A stretch of DNA of 64,000 nucleotides, taken from Myxococcales bacterium. GTDB lineage: Bacteria; Myxococcota_A; Polyangia; Polyangiales; GCA-016699535. Positions within the stretch are counted from its first letter, which is position 1, and each line of letters begins with the position of its first letter. The notes below the pieces were generated by a model, which ran no database searches, was not told where the DNA came from, and saw only the letters and a list, made by a program, of their open reading frames with translations. Shown piece after piece: positions 46,628-54,469 of this stretch. Made by a program: the position numbers and the translations under genes. The stretch covers positions 1,558,001 to 1,622,000 of the forward strand of contig CP064980.1 of assembly GCA_016699535.1 (NCBI GenBank). The letters run 5' to 3'.

Positions 46628-47221
46628 TTATTCTAGGTGTTTACGAGAAAGTGCGCCGAACATGAGAAAGCCTAATATTGCGATCACGGCGGTGCTTGCG
46701 AGCCAGTGTTCAGTACTTGATACACCTTTTTGTACAAGATCCAAGTGTTCGGAAAATAGGTAACCGAGGCTAACCATCAGTGGGACGCTGATGCACATGC
46801 CAAGCATATCCCAAAACATAAACTTTTTTAGAAGCATCCCGTGCATTCCAGCCATAGCAAAAACTGCTGCGCGTATGCCGGCTAGATGTCGCGCCACAAA
46901 AATTATCACAGCACCTCGTTTCTGAAACATGGCACTAATCCGAGCCTGGCGTTGTTTTGGTAAAAGTTTTCGAAATAAGGCTTTATCGAGCGCCTTGCTA
47001 CCTAGATGCTTAGCGGTGCTAAAAAGCAATATATCACCGCCAAGTACACCAAGTGCGCAGCCAAGAATTGTCCAAGGAATGAAAAGATGGCTCCGATGAC
47101 AAAGAGCTCCGGCGAGCAGAAGTAGAATATCTTCTGGTAAGGGCAAACCAAGGCCGGTTGCAATCAGGGCAAGGACGATAAGCGCCAAAGAAGCATGACT
47201 CACAAGCTCAATCCACATCAT
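46628..47221 (-). CDS. DedA/SNARE-associated family membrane protein
   Basis: About 197 residues from ATG 47221 (47218 also possible). LPLPEDILLLLAGALCH, then FVARHLAGIRAAVFAMAGM contains the DedA arginine signature. Several helices. DedA proteins help flip or recycle lipid carriers. The longer frame to 47431 overlaps the DUF1003 gene and is not used. Confidence 0.82.
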   Translation of the reverse strand: MMWIELVSHASLALIVLALIATGLGLPLPEDILLLLAGALCHRSHLFIPWTILGCALGVLGGDILLFSTAKHLGSKALDKALFRKLLPKQRQARISAMFQKRGAVIIFVARHLAGIRAAVFAMAGMHGMLLKKFMFWDMLGMCISVPLMVSLGYLFSEHLDLVQKGVSSTEHWLASTAVIAILGFLMFGALSRKHLE

Positions 47222-47246
47222 CGTGTATTCCTTCGTAGGCCTTGGC

Positions 47247-47963
47247 TCAGTCGCGGTTAGCTCGAAGCTCGGAAAGCAGGTCCAGTTGGGTTTGCTGAAT
47301 TTCAACCATATGCTCCCACTGCACGTGCAAAAGATGGTCGATTTTTTCGTGCAGTGCAGCGATCTCGATTTCGGACTTAAGGTTAGTTCTAAAGTCGGCG
47401 TCTGCTTCGAGCCTATCACGCGAGGAGACACGATTTTGACTCATCATAATAATGGGCGCTTGGATGGCAGCAAGACACGACAAGCCAAGATTAAGAAGAA
47501 TATAGGGGTAGGGATCAAAGGCTTCGGCTCGAAGTACGATGGTGTTGAGCGCTATCCAGGCACTAAGGCAAACACTAAAAGCGATAACAAAAGGCCAAGA
47601 GCCGCCCACGCGCGCCACGCGATCGGCAACGCGTTGCCCAACGGTTAATTTGGTTTCGAATTGCTCGTCTAGATGTTCAGCAATAGAAGTGTGCGCTGTA
47701 GCTACGCGTAAGACTTCAGCTTCCATGCTCGAGAGTTGGCCGCGTTCTTTTTCTAGCTGGGAAAGCACATGAAGCTGCCGTTCGTTATCCAAGCACGATT
47801 TACAAACGTAGCCCCGATCGTTCCAGTCCTTAGAATGACGCTCGGCCATGAACTCAGAGAGTGAAGGCCGAAGCGCAGCAGGTACGGCGCAACGGTGCTT
47901 TGCCTTGTCTTGCTCGCAGATCATGCATTGCACCATCTCGGGTGGTTTAGTGGTTTTATACAT
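47247..47963 (-). CDS. DUF1003 membrane protein with cysteine-rich head
   Basis: 238 residues. The head has CMIC and YVCKSCL (possible zinc site). DUF1003 core: VADRVARVGGSWPFVIAFSV, AFDPYPYILLNLGLSCLAA and QAPIIMMSQNR, with two helices. A C-terminal coiled coil follows. Function unknown. It starts 3 bp after a lipoprotein gene and ends 25 bp before DedA, forming a likely three-gene operon. Confidence 0.85.
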   Translation of the reverse strand: MYKTTKPPEMVQCMICEQDKAKHRCAVPAALRPSLSEFMAERHSKDWNDRGYVCKSCLDNERQLHVLSQLEKERGQLSSMEAEVLRVATAHTSIAEHLDEQFETKLTVGQRVADRVARVGGSWPFVIAFSVCLSAWIALNTIVLRAEAFDPYPYILLNLGLSCLAAIQAPIIMMSQNRVSSRDRLEADADFRTNLKSEIEIAALHEKIDHLLHVQWEHMVEIQQTQLDLLSELRANRD

Positions 47964-47966
47964 GGG

Positions 47967-48578
47967 TTATTTCCATTGTCTTTGACCCTCCATAAGAGCG
48001 ACATCATTGATTTGCTCGCCTGTCGAGAGTTGGCAGTCACCTTGACCACTTCCAGCAAGACCGTTCGATGGAGAAGCAAGTACAAATCGGCAGCGCATGC
48101 GGGTGCCGTCTTGGGCTCGAAGTGTTGCAATAACGCGGCCTGAATAGTGGGTCACAAAACGTTGGTAGTATCCGTCACCCCCCATTCCATAGGTTCCCCA
48201 CGGTGTATTCCAGCCGTACCAGCCTGGATTCCATCCACGCCAATAAGGTGCATAATCGGTTTCAACCGTTTCACTGGTGACCTGCATAAACTGACCCCAA
48301 AAGATTTTCCCGGTAGGCAAGATAGCGCGCACCTGTCCTCTGACCACACTCGGGCCATCGGACTTCCAGTCAAAATGCACCGGGCCCAAAGCTTGGCGCG
48401 TTGAAGTTGCGGAGCCATTTTCCGCACCGGAAGAACGGTTTTGCTGTGAAGCGGATTCCAGTTCTCCGGTACCCGTGCCTGCGCTTGCGCAGCCACCCAA
48501 AAGCCAGAGGGCAAAGGTCCACAGAACAAGAAAAACACTCACGGCCTTGCTCTTCAATTTGTCCAATTTAATCGTCAT
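47967..48578 (-). CDS. Lipoprotein of unknown function
   Basis: 203 residues. FALWLLGGCASAG gives a lipobox cysteine near residue 30. The middle is Trp/Gly/Tyr-rich (YWRGWNPGWYGWNTPWGTYG), flanked by strand-forming sequence (RGQVRAILPTGKIFWGQF). First gene of the operon with DUF1003 and DedA. No domain recognised. Confidence 0.7.
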   Translation of the reverse strand: MTIKLDKLKSKAVSVFLVLWTFALWLLGGCASAGTGTGELESASQQNRSSGAENGSATSTRQALGPVHFDWKSDGPSVVRGQVRAILPTGKIFWGQFMQVTSETVETDYAPYWRGWNPGWYGWNTPWGTYGMGGDGYYQRFVTHYSGRVIATLRAQDGTRMRCRFVLASPSNGLAGSGQGDCQLSTGEQINDVALMEGQRQWK

Positions 48579-48699
48579 TTCTCAAATTATACCTCGAGGG
48601 TAGTTTTTCAAACGTGACGGGTTTATATCGCATTTTCATAAATTGTATTTAAGCATGTCAATACAGAGCTTTATTGCTCTGGGGTAGAAGGATATTTCA

Positions 48700-49651
48700 A
48701 TGAGCAAAAACTTCGCATTGATTGGCGCAGCTGGTTACATCGCGCCACGTCACCTGCAGGCTATCTACGATACAGGTAACCGTCTTGTCGCTGCGACGGA
48801 CCCCAAGGACTCGGTGGGTGTGATCGATCGGTTTTTTCCCGAAGCTTCGGTTTTTTACAGAGATAGAGCGCTTTGATCGGCATCTGGAAAAACAACGTCG
48901 AGAAAATACTAGCGCTAGAATTGACTATCTTTCTGTTTGCTCACCAAACTATCTTCATGATGCGCATGTTCGTCTTGGTCTGCGTTTGCACGCAGATGTG
49001 ATCTGTGAAAAACCTTTGGTTCTTTCACCATGGAACGTTGATGCGCTTGCCGAGTTAGAGCGAGAGTTTGAGAAAAAAGTTTCCACTGTGCTTCAACTTC
49101 GCTTGCTTCCATCGTTACAGAACTTGCGACAAGAAATTCAAAAAAGCGATCGATCTAAAAAGAAAGATGTTTTGTTAACTTACGTTACACGCCGTGGTCC
49201 TTGGTATGGAGTGTCGTGGAAGGGAGATGTTGAAAAATCAGGAGGCGTTGCGACAAACGTTGGTATTCATTTCTTTGATCTTTTGATGTGGGTCTTTGGT
49301 CCGTGTGCTACTAGCGAGTTACACATAAGCACCGACAGCAAGATGGGTGGTTTCCTTGAGCTAGAGCACGCTAGGGTCCGGTGGTTTCTATCGGTTGATA
49401 AGAATGATTTACCCAAGGGCTACCTTGAGCAAGGTAAACCCGCATATCGAGCGATTACCGTCGATGGCGAAGATCTAGAGTTTTCCTCTGGCTTCACTGA
49501 ACTTCACACCGAGGTTTACCGAGATGTGCTCCAAGGCGGAGGCTTCGGCCTCGATGAGGTGCGGCCTTCCGTTGAGCTTTGCCATAAGCTTCGGCAGCAA
49601 AAAGTAGTGAAAGGCGATCTTGTGCATCCCATGGTAAAAGCTATGATTTAG
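48700..49651 (+). CDS. WlbA/WbpB-like UDP-sugar dehydrogenase (Gfo/Idh/MocA), frameshifted
   Basis: About 316 residues after correction, the normal WlbA length. NAD-binding start MSKNFALIGAAGYIAPRHL, then DPKDSVGVIDRFFPEA; after the frameshift TEIERFDRH, CSPNYLHDAHV, CEKPLVLSP, and NVGIHFFDLL. An extra T in the T6 run near 48851-48856 breaks the frame; removing it restores the family sequence SVFTEIERFDRH. The family oxidises UDP-GlcNAcA at C3 for 2,3-diamino sugars in O-antigen. Aminotransferase and acetyltransferase partners are not nearby. Confidence 0.82.
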
Positions 49652-49707
49652 AGCTAGAGCCGCTTCGTGGGGCGGTTCGTTAAGCCACATGACGCTGCAG
49701 TGTTGTT

Positions 49708-50475
49708 GTGGTAAAGCAAGCCCTGGCGGATGATCTGATGTCTGAGGAAGCTAAAGCAATAGTTGATATCGAGCAGGACTTAGCGCTGCGCGAGCTATCT
49801 ACCGATGGCGTATTTATTGTGATGCCTGCTTACAATGAAGAGCAGGTGATCGGGGAAGTTGTCAGTAATCTTCGTCAGTATTTTAAAAACATCGTTGTCG
49901 TCGACGATGGTTCCAGTGACGATACTGTGCTTGCTGCACAGCGGTCTGGAGCGGCGGTTCTACGTCATGTTGTCAACCGTGGTCAGGGTGCTGCCCTTCA
50001 GACCGGCATTAGTTTTTCACTTCTGAAAGGTGCCGAGATTATCGTTACCTACGATGCGGACGGACAACACGAGCTTGCTGATGTGTTTCACCTCATCGAA
50101 GCTGTTGCAAAGAAGGAAGTTGACGTTGCCTTGGGTTCGCGTTTCTTGAAAGACAACGCATCTTTGCCGCCTTCGCGCCGTGCACTGCTGCGCGTGGCCG
50201 TTTTGTTCTCGCGGCTTACTTCAGGGCTGAAGGTCTCGGATGCGCACAATGGTATGCGTGCTTTTTCTCGAAAGGCTGCCGAAAAGATCGAAATCACACT
50301 TGATCGCATGGCTCATGCCAGTGAGATTCTTGACGAGATACGTATTCATCATTTGAGCTATCGAGAAATTCCCGTAACGATTCACTACACGGAATATTCG
50401 CGTGCAAAAGGACAGCGTGCGACTGCCGCCATAAGCATCGCTTTGGATTATTTGCTCGGAAAGTACATCAAATGA
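49708..50475 (+). CDS. Family 2 glycosyltransferase (DPM1/polyprenyl-phosphate type)
   Basis: 255 residues (shorter from ATG 49738). FIVMPAYNEEQVIGEV, VVDDGSSDDT, TYDADGQH and the acceptor region SDAHNGMRAF. Resembles transferases that load a sugar on a polyprenyl phosphate. Overlaps the DUF2304 gene by 4 bp. Confidence 0.87.
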   Translation: MVKQALADDLMSEEAKAIVDIEQDLALRELSTDGVFIVMPAYNEEQVIGEVVSNLRQYFKNIVVVDDGSSDDTVLAAQRSGAAVLRHVVNRGQGAALQTGISFSLLKGAEIIVTYDADGQHELADVFHLIEAVAKKEVDVALGSRFLKDNASLPPSRRALLRVAVLFSRLTSGLKVSDAHNGMRAFSRKAAEKIEITLDRMAHASEILDEIRIHHLSYREIPVTIHYTEYSRAKGQRATAAISIALDYLLGKYIK

Positions 50476-50837
50476 GTATTTTTCAAATTGTCAGTCTAGG
50501 TATCTTATCTCTCCTGATTGTCACGACATTTTATCGAGGTGTTGTCACGCATGGTCGAGCGGGCGTGTGGCTTCTGTGGTTTATGCTGTTTGTTGCGACC
50601 TTTATCGCGATTTTAATGCCAAACATGACTGCTGACATTGCGCGCTTTGTAGGTATTGGTCGCGGCACTGACTTGGTGCTTTACTCTTTTGTGGTTGCCT
50701 CCCTTATTGCGTTTTTCCTTATCTTCGTGCGTATGCGACGTGTGGATCGGGAAATCACTAAATTGGTTCGCGATATTGCTATTCGGCATGCCATCGAACC
50801 CGCTGACACCTCTTCAACACAAAACCGACAAAGCTAG
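50472..50837 (+). CDS. DUF2304 membrane protein
   Basis: 121 residues with three helices (QIVSLGILSLLIVTTFY; WLLWFMLFVATFIAILMPN; VLYSFVVASLIAFFLIFVRM) and a charged tail. DUF2304 proteins commonly sit beside GT2 polyprenyl transferases, as here; likely a membrane partner. Confidence 0.82.
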   Translation: MSIFQIVSLGILSLLIVTTFYRGVVTHGRAGVWLLWFMLFVATFIAILMPNMTADIARFVGIGRGTDLVLYSFVVASLIAFFLIFVRMRRVDREITKLVRDIAIRHAIEPADTSSTQNRQS

Positions 50838-50848
50838 AAACTCGTCGC

Positions 50849-51832
50849 ATGTCTTCACTTTCGGTTACACTTGTTATTCCTGCACGTGATGCGGCTCAGA
50901 CGATTGGCCCCTGTCTTGATGCGCTGCTGCCACTGCAACAAAATGCGTTGCTTTCGGAGATTATCGTCGTAGATGACGGATCAAAAGACGAGACCGCATC
51001 CATTATAAAGAGCTATCCCGTTCGCTACCTTGAGGGCGCAGGTCGTGGCGCAGGCTCGGCACGCAATCTGGGTTGGAAACAAGCACAAAGCGACCTTGTA
51101 TGGTTTGTCGATTCAGATTGTGTGGCTGAAGCAGGTGCTTTAGAGCGTTTGCTTCCATATATGCAAGACGAAAAGGTGGGTGCTGTCGGCGGAAGTTACG
51201 GCAACATGAACACTCATTCGCTTGTTGCGTCGCTGATTCATGAAGAGATTGTCGAACGTCATTTGCGGATGCCGAATCGTGTGAGCTTTCTTGCAACGTT
51301 TAATATTCTCATTCGTAAAAAAGTGCTCGAACAAGTGGGTGGTTTTGATGAACGCTTCTTAAAGGCACAAGATGTAGAGCTTGCATACCGAATCATGGAA
51401 GGCGGTTTTACACTTGCTTTTGATGCGGAATCGCGAGTGAAACACTATCACCTTACGGCTTTGCTTAAGTATCTAAAGGTCCAAGCCAAGCAAGGCTATT
51501 GGCGCATCTGGCTTTATAAGAAACACCCAAAGCGGGCAGGCGGTGATTCCTATGCTGGCAAGATTGACTATGCGCAGCCCCCGCTTGCCATGTGCTGCCT
51601 TGCGACATTGCCGCTTGTTGTCTTGTCATGGTGGCCACTTATCGTTTCAGCGATGCTCTTGCTACTGCTGCAGCTACCGATGGCTTTGGCGTTGATCTCC
51701 CGAACAAGGAAATTACGCTATCTAAGCTATCTTCCATTTGGCTTTATTCTAGCCTTTTGGCGCGGTGTCGGCATGAGTTTAGCTGTGCTTTCGCTTCTGC
51801 TACCTTCGAAGCAATCGGTATCCGTTGGGTAG
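50849..51832 (+). CDS. Family 2 glycosyltransferase, membrane-associated
   Basis: 327 residues. VIPARDAAQTIGPCLDALL, VVDDGSKDET, WFVDSDC, and FNILIRKKVLEQVGGFDERF. Two C-terminal hydrophobic segments. Third gene of the glycosylation group; probable polysaccharide or glycolipid assembly. Confidence 0.87.
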   Translation: MSSLSVTLVIPARDAAQTIGPCLDALLPLQQNALLSEIIVVDDGSKDETASIIKSYPVRYLEGAGRGAGSARNLGWKQAQSDLVWFVDSDCVAEAGALERLLPYMQDEKVGAVGGSYGNMNTHSLVASLIHEEIVERHLRMPNRVSFLATFNILIRKKVLEQVGGFDERFLKAQDVELAYRIMEGGFTLAFDAESRVKHYHLTALLKYLKVQAKQGYWRIWLYKKHPKRAGGDSYAGKIDYAQPPLAMCCLATLPLVVLSWWPLIVSAMLLLLLQLPMALALISRTRKLRYLSYLPFGFILAFWRGVGMSLAVLSLLLPSKQSVSVG

Positions 51833-51853
51833 TTGCGCACAGATGAAGCGACT

Positions 51854-54469
51854 CTACTGAGACTGTCCTTTAAACAACGCTTGTTCATGCCACTGTCGCC
51901 ATGTTTCGTAGTCAGCTTTGCCTTGTTCCGGAGCACTTGCTTTGGCTTGGAGTAAGTGTGCTTGTGCAATACCTCCTCTCTGTATCTTTTCTAGCTTTAG
52001 CAGTGAAGGATCCCACCATAACACTTCGTGCTCACCTTTTTCAGGTCGATGAAATCCAGGTCGAATGGTAAGATGGGCTTGCATGCGAAGCGCTGCAGGG
52101 CGTTCAAGTACCGAGTCCTTGCCAAAGGCGGGCAAAAGTAAGGAATGCTTGTAGCTACTAGGTTGCTGCTCGTGGGGGTAGAGAGCAGGATGCATCTCAT
52201 CAATCCAGCCCGCTGTTTTTGCATCGCCAACGACAGGGGCGATGATGCTTTGTTCGGCACATGCTACAGCGCGCCTAAGAGCGCTAGTATAGCAATCCTG
52301 CTCGCCTGGGGTTGCTTTCAAATGAGCAAAAGCATGAAAGCATTCGCTGGCTGTTGGTTCGCAAAGAATCACAATCGGATAACTTGCGTAGTGCGGCTCC
52401 GAGCATAGAAAAAAATGAATTCCAGGGTTGCACTCTGCTTTTGGAATCGAGAAGCCATCGAGCTGCTTTAGCAAACGGTCGAGTCGATTACGAAAAGATG
52501 CTGGATAGCTATGGTCGATATGTTGGGCTTGTTCTTCCAGATACCTGATGTTGATTAAGCTCTGCGTGGCTGTCTGCCAAAAACTCACATTTTCATAAAA
52601 ATGAGTGGCTCTGAGCAATATACGAAGGGTTTCAGCTAAACCACGTATGTTTCGTTGCGAGTGAAGATCACGGAGAAGGTCTAAAGCGCTATTGAGATCT
52701 TTCCTATGGCCGATTTCGTCTTTATCTGTTTCTTCTTCGACGGATATCGTGTCGAAGGCTCTGCTGCGTTCTTTTGAAAAAAGAGCGAACAATAGATCAT
52801 CCCGAAAAGCAAACAACGCGCTGCGAAGCGAAGCTAACATTGCGTATCGATCGTGAGGCCGGTCGATGCATTCCAACGCTGCAACAAGGCAACGCACCGC
52901 TTCTTCGTTTTTAAAAGTGCTTGACGATAAACAGCGGTGAGCGATACCGCGCTGCATTAAGGCTTCGGTATAGGGCGCCATGACATCGCGCGTTCCGTCT
53001 TTCGAGCGAATGAAAGCTAGGGCGACATGATTGCATTGAATAGGAATGCTTGTTTTTGGATCTGCGGGATCGGGAATAAGCCAGCCGCTCTCGTGAATCA
53101 TGTAGTCGATGAAAGCAGCGACGGATTGGGGATAGCTTTGTTCAATCTGAAAGGGCAGTATTTTGCCGAAATCGGTATAAGGGTGAGGAACTGGCAGTGC
53201 AACAATTGCTGGCAGCGTATGCTCTGTTGCTAAAGTGCTCTTGTCTAGAAGTCTAAGCGCCGAAGAGAGTTTATCCCCCGCAAGATCTTTAGGTCGCAGC
53301 GTTTCGGGAATATAGAGCGTTTGTCCGGTGAACGAAGCTTTCAGGTTGTCTGAAACTTGCTTATCGCAAGCGAGCAGAGTTTGCTCTACCACTGTCCACA
53401 AACAGTCATTGTCTAGTGGTAAATAGTGCGTTCTTAGAAAGACTTTCGCTTGTTGAGAGAAATCTTGAATATCAACAAGACACAGCGTTCTAAAACACTC
53501 CCGTGATTTTCGTCTAAAGTCGGAATCTTCTTCTGTGCGTTCTTGCAAGGCAGCGATTGAGTCATTGGCATCTTCAAGAAAATTCTCTTGTTTGTACCTT
53601 GCGAAAAAATCGTGAAAATCTTTCAAGTCGATTTGTAGTTTTGTTTCGCAATAACTTAAGTAGTTCTGCGCGAATTCTTGCACGCAATTCTTCAAAGCAA
53701 GCCGCTTGCTAAGGACAGTGTTGCGGCTAAGTTTTCCAACTTTCTGGCCCGAACCCTTCCAGTCCCAGCTCTTTTCATGGGCAAGTTCAAGCAAGTAAGA
53801 GCACAGCAGTTCGTTATTGCTTGCATCAAGCTCGTGGCACAGTCGACAGCGCTCGGCAGCCAAAAGAATAGTGTTTAAGCTTTCCCTCAAGAAACCATTT
53901 GCCTGTTCCGCGTGTGGCTCAAGCTGTGAGCTGAAGCTTTGTAGTTTTTCGAAACATTGAGCAATTTGTGTTTCTAAACTCCAGTCTGGTGGGAGGCTGG
54001 CTAAGCCTAGTTGGTAGTCAGCTTGTTTGCTCGTTTTTACGACGAGTTCACGAATTATTTCAATCGGGGAAGACTCTTCGAAGCGCAAGGAGCGCAAAAG
54101 CAAAAAGCGACGTATTCCTTCGGGGGGCTGCTCTGAAATTGCCCTAAACCACAATCCAAATGCATGATGAAGGTGTTCCGTATGTGCTGCTTCATCCAAA
54201 AAGAGCAAAGCTGCATCTTTCGGATTTCTTGGAAAAAGAACTGATCGGAGATGGTGTGACCAACGACTCAGGCTCTCTACAATGCACAGTGAACTAAACA
54301 TGTCACTTATCACGGCGCGAGACGCTTCGTTTGGGCAAAGAATCAGATTGATTTGTTTTTGCTCGATACGGTCCTTTAGGAAATCGTGGACTGCACTTAG
54401 CTTCGTTGTATGAAGCCAACAGGATTCACTTGTCTTTGAGGCTGATGCAAGGCTTTGGGTGGAGCTCAT
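51854..54469 (-). CDS. AddA-like protein that has lost helicase motifs
   Basis: 871 residues. Residues ~420-560 match the 2A/2B part of myxobacterial AddA/UvrD-type helicases (IVALPVPHPYTDFGKIL; MAPYTEALMQRGIAHRCL; YAMLASLRSALFAFRDDLL). Yet no Walker A GxGK(T/S) exists anywhere. The motif II region reads LCLVDIQDF at ~330-337 where DEFQDT is expected. The motif V region reads CSEPHYASYPIVILCEP near 690 in place of H-KGLEFP. The C-terminal nuclease is absent. The frame is open throughout, so it looks like a non-catalytic homologue and not a recent pseudogene. Coupled to the AddB-like gene (ATGA). Confidence 0.7.
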   Translation of the reverse strand: MSSTQSLASASKTSESCWLHTTKLSAVHDFLKDRIEQKQINLILCPNEASRAVISDMFSSLCIVESLSRWSHHLRSVLFPRNPKDAALLFLDEAAHTEHLHHAFGLWFRAISEQPPEGIRRFLLLRSLRFEESSPIEIIRELVVKTSKQADYQLGLASLPPDWSLETQIAQCFEKLQSFSSQLEPHAEQANGFLRESLNTILLAAERCRLCHELDASNNELLCSYLLELAHEKSWDWKGSGQKVGKLSRNTVLSKRLALKNCVQEFAQNYLSYCETKLQIDLKDFHDFFARYKQENFLEDANDSIAALQERTEEDSDFRRKSRECFRTLCLVDIQDFSQQAKVFLRTHYLPLDNDCLWTVVEQTLLACDKQVSDNLKASFTGQTLYIPETLRPKDLAGDKLSSALRLLDKSTLATEHTLPAIVALPVPHPYTDFGKILPFQIEQSYPQSVAAFIDYMIHESGWLIPDPADPKTSIPIQCNHVALAFIRSKDGTRDVMAPYTEALMQRGIAHRCLSSSTFKNEEAVRCLVAALECIDRPHDRYAMLASLRSALFAFRDDLLFALFSKERSRAFDTISVEEETDKDEIGHRKDLNSALDLLRDLHSQRNIRGLAETLRILLRATHFYENVSFWQTATQSLINIRYLEEQAQHIDHSYPASFRNRLDRLLKQLDGFSIPKAECNPGIHFFLCSEPHYASYPIVILCEPTASECFHAFAHLKATPGEQDCYTSALRRAVACAEQSIIAPVVGDAKTAGWIDEMHPALYPHEQQPSSYKHSLLLPAFGKDSVLERPAALRMQAHLTIRPGFHRPEKGEHEVLWWDPSLLKLEKIQRGGIAQAHLLQAKASAPEQGKADYETWRQWHEQALFKGQSQ

